From Clostridium sp031626875 (GTDB taxonomy: Bacteria > Bacillota > Clostridia > Clostridiales > Clostridiaceae), in NCBI RefSeq assembly GCF_031626875.1, contig NZ_JANDMF010000002.1, forward strand, positions 62,001 to 126,000: 64,000 bases of DNA, read 5' to 3'. Within the stretch, counting starts at the first letter, position 1. Every line of letters starts with the position of its first letter. The translations under genes were made by a program, and so were the position numbers. Positions 8,554-18,379 of the stretch are shown here, in pieces. The notes beneath the pieces are model-generated. The model made no database searches. It had not been told where the DNA came from and saw nothing but the letters and a program-made list of their open reading frames with translations.

Positions 8554-8751
8554 CTAAGTAGTATAAATCAAAAGCTTCAGCCTTAAATTTATCCCCCACA
8601 TATATACTAAAAGACTGATTACAATTATTCTTTAATTAAAACTTATCAAAATATAATCTATAAAATGTATTACAATGCTTTGATGAAATCATTCATAATT
8701 TTTTTATTATACCATATTATTCCATGAAGTTTTTTGGGATTTTTACAAATA

Positions 8752-8784
8752 AAAAAACATCATAATTAGAAAATGATGTTTTTT
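8752..8784. terminator. Bidirectional terminator
   Basis: AAAAAACATCAT and ATGATGTTTTTT form a 12-bp stem with an A-tract on one side and a T-tract on the other. It lies 15 bp past the stop of the DUF554 gene. Confidence 0.8.
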
Positions 8785-8798
8785 GTATGAAACTATAT

Positions 8799-9476
8799 TT
8801 ATATTATTCCTTTTATAATAAAGAAAATAATAGGAATTAATAATGCTGGCAATAAATTTAACACTTTTATTTTCTTTATTTCTAATATATTTATTCCTGA
8901 ACTTAATATCAACATACCTCCTACTATTGAAATTTCATTCAATAAGTCAGTTGTTATATATCCTGATACAACATGGGCAGATACATAGATTAATCCCTGC
9001 CACAAAAATAATATAACAGATGAAATAATTATTCCAAAACCAAAATTAGAAGCTAAAACAATTGAAGTAATTCCATCCAATATAGCATTCGTATATAGCA
9101 ATGTATTATCTCCTTTTAAAGCACTTTCAAGAGGTCCTAAAATTGATAAAGTTCCTGCACAAAATAACAGTATAGCTGTTGATAACCCTTCAACTAAATT
9201 ATTTTTAGAAAACTTTGATGCAATATTATTAACTTTCTTCTCTAAATTAATTTTTTGTCCAATAAGTCCCCCAACTGCAACACTTATAATAAATAAAACA
9301 TGATAATTACTTTTAGAAATGCTATTAACAGCTGAACTAATTCCAATAACACATGCTGACAGCCCCATTGCTTGAAGCATTATTTCTTTATATTCTTCTT
9401 TTATTCCCTTTTTAAAAGCTGCTCCTAAAATACTACCACTAATAATAGAAATACAATTCACCATTGTTCCTATCAT
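8799..9476 (-). CDS. DUF554 (YdfK-like) membrane protein
   Basis: A 225-residue protein with about six or seven membrane segments and the DUF554 signatures GTMVNCISIISGSILG at the start, GLSACVIGIS, and LFCAGTLSILGPLES in the middle. The family has no established function. TGGAGGTGA sits before the ATG. The gene lies directly downstream of a MerR regulator, with a 19-bp-spacer promoter in the gap (9506-9536), so it is very probably that regulator's target. A small-molecule export or stress role is inference. Confidence 0.85.
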   Translation of the reverse strand: MIGTMVNCISIISGSILGAAFKKGIKEEYKEIMLQAMGLSACVIGISSAVNSISKSNYHVLFIISVAVGGLIGQKINLEKKVNNIASKFSKNNLVEGLSTAILLFCAGTLSILGPLESALKGDNTLLYTNAILDGITSIVLASNFGFGIIISSVILFLWQGLIYVSAHVVSGYITTDLLNEISIVGGMLILSSGINILEIKKIKVLNLLPALLIPIIFFIIKGII

Positions 9477-9505
9477 TTTATCACCTCCAGTTATCTATGT
9501 TAGAA

Positions 9506-9536
9506 ATTATAAAGTGTCTAGTAACTGGAGTGTCAA
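9506..9536 (-). promoter_or_regulatory. MerR-controlled promoter of the DUF554 gene
   Basis: TTGACA (9536-9531) and TATAAT (9511-9506), both perfect hexamers, stand 19 bp apart on the minus strand, with CTCCAGTTACTAGACACTT as spacer. A perfect -35 and -10 held at 19 bp is the classical MerR activation layout. The -35 begins 2 bp past the stop codon of the MerR gene. Confidence 0.88.
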
Positions 9537-9538
9537 CA

Positions 9539-10354
9539 TTAATTTACAAGCAATTGAATTTCTGTTATAAACTCTGACTTTTCAGTAGTTAGACCAAAAT
9601 CAATAAGCGTTATTTCTATTGAATCATCCTTAATTTTATAGCCTTTTTCTTCAATATATTTTAAAATCTTATGATAATATATTTGTGAATTTTCATGAGT
9701 TCCATTAAAACGAATAGTTATATAAATACCTCTTGGTAATACCTTTATTATTTTTTTATTATACTTTTCTCCTTCTGTAAATAAAAAAACATAATCATAT
9801 TCATGAAGAAGTCCATCTTCTAATTTTTGTTTTTCTATAGCTACACCAACTTTTCCATTGAAAATAGAAGCTTTTTTATTTGACTTATTTTCAAGATTTC
9901 TAATAGATAATTCTAAATCTTTATCTGACTTTATTTTTTTCTTTAATAATACAATAGTTCTTTCATCAAATTCCTTTTCTTCGATTAAGTCTAATTTATT
10001 ATATTGTCTTGCATAATTAATTTGATTTAATCTATTTTCAATCTTTTTATTTATATCTTGGAGTTCTTTTATCTTTTTCTTAGTGATTTCTTTCTGATTA
10101 TTTAATAAATCAGTGATATTATCAATACTTCGCTCTTTTAAATGAAACTCTATTGTATTTAATGACATTCCTAAGGCCCTCAAATATATTATTGTATTTA
10201 ATTGTTCAAACTGTTCTGTTGAATAATATCTATAATTATTTGTTTTATTTATAAATATAGGCTTAAACAAGTTAATTTCATCATAATATCGAAGTGTCTT
10301 TATATTTATATTAAACAGTCTTGACATTTCCCCTATTGTAAATAAATCTTTCAT
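9539..10354 (-). CDS. MerR regulator with GyrI-like effector domain
   Basis: A 271-residue BmrR/TipA-type regulator. Residues 1-70 are the MerR winged helix (FTIGEMSRLFNINIKTLRYYDEINLFKP, then YRYYSTEQFEQLNTI). Residues 75-115 form the coiled dimer helix. Residues 115-271 read as a GyrI-like effector domain (RGIYITIRFNGTH, YIEEKGYKI, EIQLLVN). Such regulators sense cationic or aromatic drugs and activate an adjacent export gene. Here the adjacent target is the DUF554 gene, through the promoter at 9506-9536. Confidence 0.88.
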   Translation of the reverse strand: MKDLFTIGEMSRLFNINIKTLRYYDEINLFKPIFINKTNNYRYYSTEQFEQLNTIIYLRALGMSLNTIEFHLKERSIDNITDLLNNQKEITKKKIKELQDINKKIENRLNQINYARQYNKLDLIEEKEFDERTIVLLKKKIKSDKDLELSIRNLENKSNKKASIFNGKVGVAIEKQKLEDGLLHEYDYVFLFTEGEKYNKKIIKVLPRGIYITIRFNGTHENSQIYYHKILKYIEEKGYKIKDDSIEITLIDFGLTTEKSEFITEIQLLVN

Positions 10355-10444
10355 ATACTCTCCTAATTGTTTATTATTTTCTTTTCTTAAAAAGTATACA
10401 CAAAGCTTACCATAAATCCAATACTATGAAAGAACTTTGCCCTA

Positions 10445-10485
10445 AAAATAGAGTCCAAGGATTTTTAATCCCTAGACCATACTTT
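10445..10485 (-). terminator. Terminator after ydbT
   Basis: Minus strand GGTCTAGGGAT pairs with ATCCTTGGACT (11 positions with wobbles), followed by CTATTTTT. It lies just past the stop of the 10497-11951 gene. Confidence 0.6.
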
Positions 10486-10496
10486 TTCATATTAAT

Positions 10497-11951
10497 TTAC
10501 ATAATTAAATTTCCATATAACTTGTTGTCATTCTTTTCACTCATATGCCTTATCTTAATTGAATCAGCCAATATATTTGAATATAAATCTATCTTATAAT
10601 CACACACTCCATCTTTTCTTTGAAATGGATTTTGGCTCTTTTCAATTGATTGTACACTGCTTTGTCTAATAAATATTGTTGATTTTGTAAAAGATCCTTT
10701 ACTTATTAGAATTAATTTTTCTGTAACCCCTAATGAAGTATTCCTATAATTTAAATAACCTAATAAAATGTTAATTAATAATGTAAGTACTATAACAATT
10801 AATTTATATATTATTGGAATAACACTTATTATGAAATATGAAGGAATTAATATTAGTAATGAAATTACTATTCTCTTAACCCAAAATCTTTTCAAACTTC
10901 TTTTAGGAGGTTTTTTCACTTCTCCTGAAAAAATCATACTTGGAAGTACTTTAATTAAAAATTCTTCATTAAACTTCTTATTAGCTAGAGGATAAAGAAT
11001 AGCTTTTTCACCTTTTTCATCTCCATATCCAATAGTTGTAACTTCTAGTGTGTATATTTTTAATAATTGTTGCAATATACTTTGCTTATATTTTAATGCA
11101 TGTATTTTATCTATTGGTATTGAATATTGTTTTTTACTCAACATTCCATAACTTATATTAAAACTATTTGTGCTTACTTTGACACTGAAATCATAAAATT
11201 TAATCATCTCATAACCTATAGAAAATATAGTAACTATAATATAAATAAATAACATCATTCCTATTATAATTGCAATAAGTCTGGCTCTGTTTTCTATAAG
11301 TAGTTCATTAATACTGATAGAGTTCAGTATATCTTTTACCCTAGTTGTTTTTGTAAAATTCTCTACATCATCTGCAAAATTCATTACTGCAAAGTATGCT
11401 CCCAAGGCCCAGCCTAATTTTCCTTTTGTTAATGCATATATTATAATTTCTTTTACTGTTATTCTTTTTTCAAACAAGAAATCTTCTCTACTAACCTCTT
11501 CAATTGTTTCATGGCTTTCATGTTTCTTTTTATTTGTTAATATATATTCTCTAAGTCTTTCAGCTAAATCATAATCTACTTTTATCTTGAATTCTGTACC
11601 TTTTCCTACATTTCCGCTATCTATTTTCACTGTACAAACTTCAAAAATTCTATCAAGTAGACTTTGTCCAATATCTATGGTGCTTATATTTTCAAAAGGA
11701 ATCTCTTGTTTAGAATGCTCAAATACTCCAGATTTATAAAGCAACTCATTATCTTTAATGTAAAATTCAGTATTAAGCCATTCTTTTACTGCTACTAATA
11801 TTACACCTATAAAAACAATTATAGATATAAAAATTACAGTTTTGGTATGATTTGATAAAACTAAAAGTATAAAAAACCATAATTCTTTTAGTGATTTGAA
11901 AATATTTTGAATTATTACAATCCAGTGATTTCTAATAGGACTATTTATCAT
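10497..11951 (-). CDS. ydbT: YdbT-like membrane protein with bacterial PH domains
   Basis: A 484-residue membrane protein of the YdbT type with repeated bacterial PH (DUF304, bPH2) domains. Each repeat pairs hydrophobic helices with a beta-rich part such as YYIKDNELLYKSGVFE..IPFENISTID, FNISYGMLSKKQYSIPIDKIHAL and LISKGSFTKSTIFIRQSSVQSIE. B. subtilis YdbS/YdbT have been connected to resistance to certain antimicrobial peptides; applying that here is family inference. The start overlaps the end of the ydbS-like gene by 11 bp, so the two are translationally coupled and probably act together. Confidence 0.82.
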   Translation of the reverse strand: MINSPIRNHWIVIIQNIFKSLKELWFFILLVLSNHTKTVIFISIIVFIGVILVAVKEWLNTEFYIKDNELLYKSGVFEHSKQEIPFENISTIDIGQSLLDRIFEVCTVKIDSGNVGKGTEFKIKVDYDLAERLREYILTNKKKHESHETIEEVSREDFLFEKRITVKEIIIYALTKGKLGWALGAYFAVMNFADDVENFTKTTRVKDILNSISINELLIENRARLIAIIIGMMLFIYIIVTIFSIGYEMIKFYDFSVKVSTNSFNISYGMLSKKQYSIPIDKIHALKYKQSILQQLLKIYTLEVTTIGYGDEKGEKAILYPLANKKFNEEFLIKVLPSMIFSGEVKKPPKRSLKRFWVKRIVISLLILIPSYFIISVIPIIYKLIVIVLTLLINILLGYLNYRNTSLGVTEKLILISKGSFTKSTIFIRQSSVQSIEKSQNPFQRKDGVCDYKIDLYSNILADSIKIRHMSEKNDNKLYGNLIM

Positions 11952-12432
11952 TCTCTATCACCTTTTCCTTAACTTTATCTTTTAAAAAATCACTAATTTC
12001 TTCTGCTTTTCCCATTTCTATGTTAGGAATTGTATAACTTCCACCAGCAGTATATATTTGAATATCAGCAAGCTTAAATTTTCTATTTATAGGTCCCTGT
12101 TTTATTTTAATATGTTGAATTCTTACTATAGGTATTACTATAGTTTTTATCCAATATATACCCTCTGAAAATTCTATTTTATCTTTGGTTATTAGATAAC
12201 GCCATTGTTTATACTCAAATGATGGATATACTATAGTGTTTAATAGCATAAAAAATATTATTACTGCTATACCTATTTTCAAATAGAAGTTCACTGTTTC
12301 ATTAAATGCATTTAATTTTATTGCAAAATAATAATATCCACCAATCAATATGCCTGAAATTATAATAGTTGATATGGCTCTTGATATAACCCATGATTTT
12401 ATTGAATTAATATTTAGTTTGTTAAATTCCAT
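11941..12432 (-). CDS. ydbS: YdbS-like bacterial PH-domain protein
   Basis: A 163-residue protein with two N-terminal membrane helices followed by one bacterial PH domain (YLITKDKIEFSEGIYWIKTIVIPIVRIQHIKIKQGP, about residues 80-130). Together with the overlapping downstream gene it forms the ydbS-ydbT pair common in Firmicutes. GGAGG precedes the start. The molecular activity is unknown in the family. Confidence 0.8.
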   Translation of the reverse strand: MEFNKLNINSIKSWVISRAISTIIISGILIGGYYYFAIKLNAFNETVNFYLKIGIAVIIFFMLLNTIVYPSFEYKQWRYLITKDKIEFSEGIYWIKTIVIPIVRIQHIKIKQGPINRKFKLADIQIYTAGGSYTIPNIEMGKAEEISDFLKDKVKEKVIENDK

Positions 12433-12646
12433 AACTCCTCCTCAAAATATCTTTTAACAATAATTCCAATTATAACATGAATGTCCATAAGAATTAACTC
12501 CTAGAATGTAAAAATTCAAATACTTTTTATCATTTCTCCCACTCAAGCAACATAGTAATAGTTAGTGAAATTTTATACATAAAAAAGCTAACAAATATTT
12601 TCATAACAATAATTAATTATGTACATAAAGAAAAAAGAGGTGTGTT

Positions 12647-13147
12647 ATGAAAAAAATATTCAAAAAAGTCATAGTTTTGGTTGTCCTTATTTCTATTTTC
12701 TTATTTGCAAATCTAGGTACTAAAGCACGTACTTTATCTTATAAAAATGTTATTGATTCTTTTAATGTTATAACAAATTTAAATTATCAACCACAAAGTA
12801 CTGAAACATATTGCAATATATTTGCTCAAGATGTAATGAAAAAATTAGCTACTCCACTTCCAAGTGGGACATGTGCTACTATCTTAGATAAACTAAGTAA
12901 AGGTATTTCTCATTGGCATGTTGTAACAGCTTCATATGCACAAGCTCGTGCAAATGCTGGCTTTAGTGCAATAGCAATTACAAATGACCATATTGTAGTG
13001 ATTTATCCTCATGGAAACACTGCCAAAACTGCTGGTGACTTGTGGATGTCCATGGCAGGATATAAATGCTTTAATAATACAAGTATAAAGTATGCTTGGA
13101 AAAGTTCTGATCTATCAAAATTAAAATTCTATTCTTGGTTTAACTAG
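12647..13147 (+). CDS. Secreted protein, possible papain-like/CHAP-type amidase
   Basis: A 166-residue protein with a clear signal peptide (MKKIFKKVIVLVVLISIFLF, cleavage near residue 28). The mature part has TYCNIFAQDVMKKL, with a Cys at the head of a helix, and later an Asp-His followed by a hydrophobic strand (NDHIVVIYPHGN). This Cys-helix ... His-strand order is that of NlpC/P60 and CHAP-type cell-wall amidases, with WHVV..SYAQARANAGFSAIAI between. I do not recognise the exact family, and the assignment rests on pattern only. AGAGGTG precedes the ATG. It stands alone and could act on peptidoglycan outside the cell. Confidence 0.55.
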   Translation: MKKIFKKVIVLVVLISIFLFANLGTKARTLSYKNVIDSFNVITNLNYQPQSTETYCNIFAQDVMKKLATPLPSGTCATILDKLSKGISHWHVVTASYAQARANAGFSAIAITNDHIVVIYPHGNTAKTAGDLWMSMAGYKCFNNTSIKYAWKSSDLSKLKFYSWFN

Positions 13148-13250
13148 TTTTTCAAAATTTGAATATTTAACTTTATAAGTTATGCTATAATTTGTAAGTA
13201 GCACAATTTATAAAGTTATAATTTAACCAATTGAAATGAGGCTAATTAAA

Positions 13251-14066
13251 ATGAGTGAAAAGAATATAATAGAGACTACAAATAGACCAAATACTCTTAG
13301 TACTTTATATGATGATTTATTACAAATCGGTATAAAGGATGATGATATATTATTAGTTCATTCTTCTCTATCAAGTTTAGGATGGGTTTGTGGTGGAGCA
13401 CAAACAGTAGTAACTGCACTATTAAAATCAGTTGGTGTAAATGGAACACTTGTTATGCCAGCTCATAGTGGAGATTGGAGTGATCCAGCAGGATGGGGGA
13501 ATCCCCCTGTTCCAAAAGAATGGATAGAAATCATTTATAATAATATGCCACCATTTAATCCAAAAACTTCACCAACTAGAGGTATGGGGAGAATTGCAGA
13601 ATTGTTTAGAACTTTTCCAAACACAATACGTTCAAATCATCCCCTTGTATCATTTAGCGCAAACGGAAAAGAAGCTATTTACATTACTGAAAATCATTAT
13701 TTAACTCCGCAACTTGGAATGGATTCTCCTATTGGAAAAATGTATGATTTGAATACAAAAGTTCTTTTGTTAGGAGTAACATATAATTCTTGTACATGCT
13801 TTCATTTAGCTGAAACATTTATAAAAAATATGCCTAAAGAACAAGTTGGAACTGCATTACTTGAAAATGATAAACCTTGTTGGAAATGGTTTAATGATTT
13901 TGAATATAATACTGAAGACTTTGAATTACTAGGTAGAGCTTTTGAAGAAAAACATAATGTAAGAAAGACTATAATTGGGAATGCTGAATGTAGATTATTC
14001 AACATGAAGGAAGCTGTTGATTTTGCAAAGAAATGGTTAAATCAACATAGACAATATAAATGCTAA
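13251..14066 (+). CDS. Aminoglycoside 3-N-acetyltransferase family (AAC(3))
   Basis: A 271-residue AAC(3)/FrbF-family acetyltransferase using acetyl-CoA. The family opening is intact: DDILLVHSSLSSLGWVCGGAQTVV, then GTLVMPAHSGDWSDPA, TRGMGRIAELFRT, RSNHPLVSFSANG and LLLGVTYNSCTCFHLAE. Members include both resistance enzymes and housekeeping proteins with other substrates; resistance cannot be claimed from sequence. The start at 13251 is preferred over 13236 because ATGAGG lies 9 bp upstream. It has no mobile-element neighbours, so it looks like a resident chromosomal gene. Confidence 0.85.
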   Translation: MSEKNIIETTNRPNTLSTLYDDLLQIGIKDDDILLVHSSLSSLGWVCGGAQTVVTALLKSVGVNGTLVMPAHSGDWSDPAGWGNPPVPKEWIEIIYNNMPPFNPKTSPTRGMGRIAELFRTFPNTIRSNHPLVSFSANGKEAIYITENHYLTPQLGMDSPIGKMYDLNTKVLLLGVTYNSCTCFHLAETFIKNMPKEQVGTALLENDKPCWKWFNDFEYNTEDFELLGRAFEEKHNVRKTIIGNAECRLFNMKEAVDFAKKWLNQHRQYKC

Positions 14067-14079
14067 TTATCATATTAAA

Positions 14080-14104
14080 AAGTGAAGTCAAAATGACTTC
14101 ACTT
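14080..14104. terminator. Terminator between convergent genes
   Basis: AAGTGAAGTC and GACTTCACTT form a perfect 10-bp stem with a 5-nt loop. The stronger T-run is on the minus strand. Confidence 0.75.
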
Positions 14105-14173
14105 AACTATTTATATCGTTATAAAATTTGACATTATGTTAAAGCATATCTGAAAAGCAACTTATTTTTATAT

Positions 14174-16792
14174 TTAATTCCACCCTTTAAAGAACTTATC
14201 ATTTAAATCTTTTAAACTCTTATTCTTTTTCTTGTTTTTCTCTGCCATACTTCCCAATATTAATAATACAATACCGACTACCAAGAGATATGTCCACCAA
14301 GGTATTAGTTGCCAAAAATCTAGTGATCCTTTAATAAGTGGCAATATTATCATACTTATTGAAGTTATAAAATAAATTTTAATTTTTTTAGTGTAAGAGA
14401 TAACAAGTACTACTATTCCAATTGTTATAACTACCATTGCACTTACAGTATCAAAATTCATTATATTTGCTATTAGTTTCAATACTAATAAGAGTAAAGA
14501 TAATCTTTCAATAGTATATCCAATATTACTGTTTTTAAAAATATAATATCTTGAAGTTGCTGCAAACACAAGTAAAGGAATTATTAATATACCATCACCC
14601 ATCTTAACATCTGATAATGTAACCACTTGAATATATGAACTTATAAGCTTTAAAATAATAAACAATTTAAGCAATTTTGAACCACTTAACTTTTTATAAT
14701 TAACTCCTACAACTCCTAATGCAGCTATTGTTGTAATTAATATATCTATATATTTATTAGATGTTATAAAAGTCAATATAACAATAATTGCAATAGCAGC
14801 TAAAGAAAGACTATCATAACTCTTTTCCTCTTTTATTTGTTTATAACACTTAGCTCCAAGTATTGATAATACCAATGCATACAAACTTTCTATAAATATT
14901 TTTATTGTATCATCCACAATTGGATTTCTTAACTCCATCATAATTCCATATGCTATAGTTAAACATAGTATAAATAATCCTTTGTCTGCTTCTTCTTTTA
15001 AGCTCAAAGCTCCTAATAAAATAGAAATTATAATTATGGGTATATAAAAGAAAGTTTCATGACCTAAACCTACTGTTATTGCCATAAATATAGAACTACA
15101 AAGAAGCAAGTATTTCTTATGCTCTTTATTCTTATAAGCAATTACTATCATAGTTGCTATAACACCAATTACTGCTCCTAAGGGTAGGAAATTCGAATCA
15201 TATTTTAACATAAATACAAAAATATTAACACCTACAAATATATTTATAAAATAAGCTACTAAATTAAATCTCTTAGATAATCCAAACATCTCAAATAAAG
15301 CCAAGGCAATAAGTATTGATATAGATATATACACATTTGATATTGAATTTACTCCATTTGCCATAAGTATTAATATTGATACATTACTATAGGCTAGTTT
15401 TATATCCTTATACTTAGGATTAATAATATATTGAAATAAACAAAGTAATATCGCTGATACACTTAAAGCACTTGTTTTCTCAATATATGTCATATTGTCA
15501 TACAAAACAAATGGAAGTCTAGCCATAAAAACATAAGTATATATAGATATTACAATGCATAGATATTTATTTAAGTTTAAAACTTTAATCTCAGGTATCT
15601 TTATTGTTTTATATGTAATTAAAGCAGTTACAATAATTCCTAATGATCCCATCAAATAAAAAAGTGTATCTGAAAATAATATAAGATTAAATAATATAAA
15701 TGAAATAATTATAGAAATATAACCTACTAAATGGTGAAGTTTCTCTTTAAAGCTTAGGTATTGAATTCCAATTATTAAAGAGGCAGGTATTGCAAAAAAG
15801 GCTATATCTAAGTCTAATGTTTGAATATAGTCTAATGTTTTTAGTGGCAAGAAAAGAATTAAAGTTATTCCTATAAATTTATCTTTAAGTATATAGGAAG
15901 TATATATCAAAAGTGTAACCAAAGATATTAATGCTAATATATAAGGAACTTTTAATAACTCGCCTGAACCAAATATTAATAAGACTATTGTTGTAATTTG
16001 ATTTAATATCATAAGATATTGTCTTGTATATTTCTTATACTCTTCATTTTTTAATTTCATATATGTATATAAAATCACAAACGAATAAGCTACAGTAACA
16101 AGAGTAATATACCCATTGCCAAGTTTTAATGAACTAACAAAAAATAGCACAGATAATTCAGCTGTAATATATGAAGCCCATATATAATATTTAGTGTTAT
16201 ACTTCCTAAAGCTTAGTATATTTACTACTGTTGAAATGGCAGCTATAAATCCAAGAGCAACTAAACTCTGAGGACTATCTATATCTACTCCATCACTCCA
16301 CATAAGAGAATACATAAAAGTAATCCCAACTATTGGGATATAAAGTGTAGTTAATATCCATAATGCTCTACTTGTCTTTTCTAGTCTTAATTTTTTTTCA
16401 GCTACAAAGGATCCTAAATAAAGTATACTTCCCATAAAAGCAACTGAAAATATTTTTCCTACTAATCCTAAGTTAGACCAATTAGTAGTAGCAAATATTA
16501 ATCCAGATAAAAATAGAAATACTACACCTAAATTTAATAGTACTGAAGCTTTTCTCTCTGCTATTTGTTGTTCTGTAAGTACTTTTTTGTTTATGGAAGG
16601 AATTTTTTTCTCCTCTTGATTTATATAATTAGTATTATATAATCCTCTACTCTTTAACTGTTGGAATTTTTTATTGTAAAATTCATTGCTTGCTCTATAT
16701 ATGGAGTTGTAAGTTTCTCCATCTATAAATCCATCATCTTTCATCTCAAGAAGATCATTTTGAAAAATCCTCTTTTTATCTTCTAGTAACAT
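14174..16792 (-). CDS. Large polytopic membrane protein (DUF2157/SCO7613-type)
   Basis: An 872-residue protein. The first 90 residues are soluble and charged (MLLEDKKRIFQNDLLEMKDDGFIDGETYNSIYRAS), and the rest is some two dozen or more hydrophobic helices separated by short loops. This build matches a loosely defined group of Firmicute proteins related to DUF2157 and the SCO7613 type, of unknown function. There is no visible catalytic motif. It is monocistronic, between two terminators. Confidence 0.65.
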   Translation of the reverse strand: MLLEDKKRIFQNDLLEMKDDGFIDGETYNSIYRASNEFYNKKFQQLKSRGLYNTNYINQEEKKIPSINKKVLTEQQIAERKASVLLNLGVVFLFLSGLIFATTNWSNLGLVGKIFSVAFMGSILYLGSFVAEKKLRLEKTSRALWILTTLYIPIVGITFMYSLMWSDGVDIDSPQSLVALGFIAAISTVVNILSFRKYNTKYYIWASYITAELSVLFFVSSLKLGNGYITLVTVAYSFVILYTYMKLKNEEYKKYTRQYLMILNQITTIVLLIFGSGELLKVPYILALISLVTLLIYTSYILKDKFIGITLILFLPLKTLDYIQTLDLDIAFFAIPASLIIGIQYLSFKEKLHHLVGYISIIISFILFNLILFSDTLFYLMGSLGIIVTALITYKTIKIPEIKVLNLNKYLCIVISIYTYVFMARLPFVLYDNMTYIEKTSALSVSAILLCLFQYIINPKYKDIKLAYSNVSILILMANGVNSISNVYISISILIALALFEMFGLSKRFNLVAYFINIFVGVNIFVFMLKYDSNFLPLGAVIGVIATMIVIAYKNKEHKKYLLLCSSIFMAITVGLGHETFFYIPIIIISILLGALSLKEEADKGLFILCLTIAYGIMMELRNPIVDDTIKIFIESLYALVLSILGAKCYKQIKEEKSYDSLSLAAIAIIVILTFITSNKYIDILITTIAALGVVGVNYKKLSGSKLLKLFIILKLISSYIQVVTLSDVKMGDGILIIPLLVFAATSRYYIFKNSNIGYTIERLSLLLLVLKLIANIMNFDTVSAMVVITIGIVVLVISYTKKIKIYFITSISMIILPLIKGSLDFWQLIPWWTYLLVVGIVLLILGSMAEKNKKKNKSLKDLNDKFFKGWN

Positions 16793-16950
16793 ATTGTTTT
16801 CTCCTCTTTTTTAATTGTAACAAGTTTATACATTAAAGTATTCCCTTTTATACTAATGTAATATCCTAATTATTTCTATTGAAATTACCTCCCCTAAATA
16901 TCTCTTGTCACATTATACTATAGAAATTGATTCACTTGAATATTCTATTA

Positions 16951-16996
16951 AAAAACAAAGTGAAATACCCTGTAAATTATAAGATATTTCACTTTT
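16951..16996 (-). terminator. Terminator of the sugar porter gene
   Basis: Minus strand AAAGTGAAATA pairs with TATTTCACTTT across a loop of 17 nt, followed by GTTTTT. It is 10 bp past the stop of the 17006-18379 gene. Confidence 0.7.
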
Positions 16997-17005
16997 ATTT
17001 AATGT

Positions 17006-18379
17006 TTAATGTATTATCACCTTTTCATAGTTTTCGTCAGCATGAGAACGAAGAGTTTCCTCAATTTCTTCAAGAGAACGATTACGCGTCTCAAAGACTT
17101 TATAATGCACAAACCAAATTGACGCAAAACAAATTACTCCATATCCAATAAATAAATTCCCTGTGCCAAAGTAATTTAATAATACAGGAAATGTTAATGA
17201 TACTAACATGTTAGCAGTCCAATTTATAACACTACTAAATGAATTTCCTAATCCACGAATGTTTAGAGGGAAAACTTCCCCAATCATAACCCACATTACA
17301 GGTCCCCAAGTTGCTGAAAAGAATGCAATATAAATAGTTAAAGCTATAACACAGATAATTGAAGCTGCTGATGAACCACTAGAAAATTTCATTGAAAAGC
17401 TCATAACTATTAATGAAACACCCATTCCAATAGCACCATATATCAACATCTTTTTACGATCGATTTTATCCATAATCACTACAGCTATGGCAGTTATAAT
17501 TACATTAAAAATTCCAATTCCTATATGTGCAATCAAAGCTGCTTGAACACCAAAACCAGCTTCTGTAAATATAGTAGGTGCATAATATAAAACTGTATTG
17601 CATCCCATAATCTGCTGAAAAATAGCTAGCCCAAAGCCAATGATTAATGATGGTCGTACAAATCTACCAAATAATTCTTTAAGTCCAGCACTTTTAATTT
17701 TAGCTTGCTTATTAATCTCAATAAGTTCAGCATTAACAATGCTCTTATTATTCTTATTCATTTGCTCTAATACTTCCCTAGCTTCATTAAATCTTCCATC
17801 CTTAACTAAATATCTTGGACTTTCAGGCAATACAAGAGAGCCTAAGAAAAGGATTACAGCAGGTACAGCAGCAAGACCAAGCATCAATCGCCAACCTATA
17901 TATAAACCAGAAAAACTGTAATTAGTGATATAAGCCAATAAAATTCCAGTCATAACCATTAACTGAAATAAACTTGACATAGATCCTCTTTTTTCAGCTG
18001 GTGATAATTCTGCTAAGTATGTTGGAATTAATGCTGAAGAAGCACCAACTGCAAGTCCCAGTATAATTCTTGATATTATTAATTCCCAAAATTGTGGTGA
18101 AAAAGCTGAGCCAATTGCACCAATAAAGAAAATTACAGCTGATAACAAAACTAGCTTCCTACGACCATACTTATCTGACATAGGTCCAATAATAGCAGAA
18201 CCTAGAATAGCTCCCAATAATACAGAGCTAACAACCCAGCCTTGCTGCCAGGAATCAAGATTCATTTGATCTTGAATGAATAAGATGGCTCCTGAAATAA
18301 CTCCAGTATCATAACCAAATAAAAGACCACTTAGTGCAGCGAAAGCAAATATTACTGAACTACTAATTTTTATCTTCAC
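17006..18379 (-). CDS. Sugar porter (MFS), xylose/arabinose/galactose type
   Basis: A 457-residue sugar:H+ symporter with twelve membrane helices. Family signatures are all there: GLLFGYDTGVISGA in helix 1, DKYGRRK after helix 2, PESPRYLVKDGR before the central loop, QQIMGCNTVLYYAPTIF in helix 7, DKIDRKK and the E-[IV]-FPLNIRG block near helix 10 (GEVFPLNIRG). The substrate is a pentose or hexose; related proteins carry xylose, arabinose or galactose. No sugar kinase or isomerase is beside it, so the choice stays open. The 5' gap includes a terminator belonging to the next gene upstream. Confidence 0.9.
   Translation of the reverse strand: MKIKISSSVIFAFAALSGLLFGYDTGVISGAILFIQDQMNLDSWQQGWVVSSVLLGAILGSAIIGPMSDKYGRRKLVLLSAVIFFIGAIGSAFSPQFWELIISRIILGLAVGASSALIPTYLAELSPAEKRGSMSSLFQLMVMTGILLAYITNYSFSGLYIGWRLMLGLAAVPAVILFLGSLVLPESPRYLVKDGRFNEAREVLEQMNKNNKSIVNAELIEINKQAKIKSAGLKELFGRFVRPSLIIGFGLAIFQQIMGCNTVLYYAPTIFTEAGFGVQAALIAHIGIGIFNVIITAIAVVIMDKIDRKKMLIYGAIGMGVSLIVMSFSMKFSSGSSAASIICVIALTIYIAFFSATWGPVMWVMIGEVFPLNIRGLGNSFSSVINWTANMLVSLTFPVLLNYFGTGNLFIGYGVICFASIWFVHYKVFETRNRSLEEIEETLRSHADENYEKVIIH

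Noticed and set aside
10768..10995. 75-codon plus-strand frame in ydbT
   Set aside because: Lies entirely within a coding membrane protein gene; no start signal.
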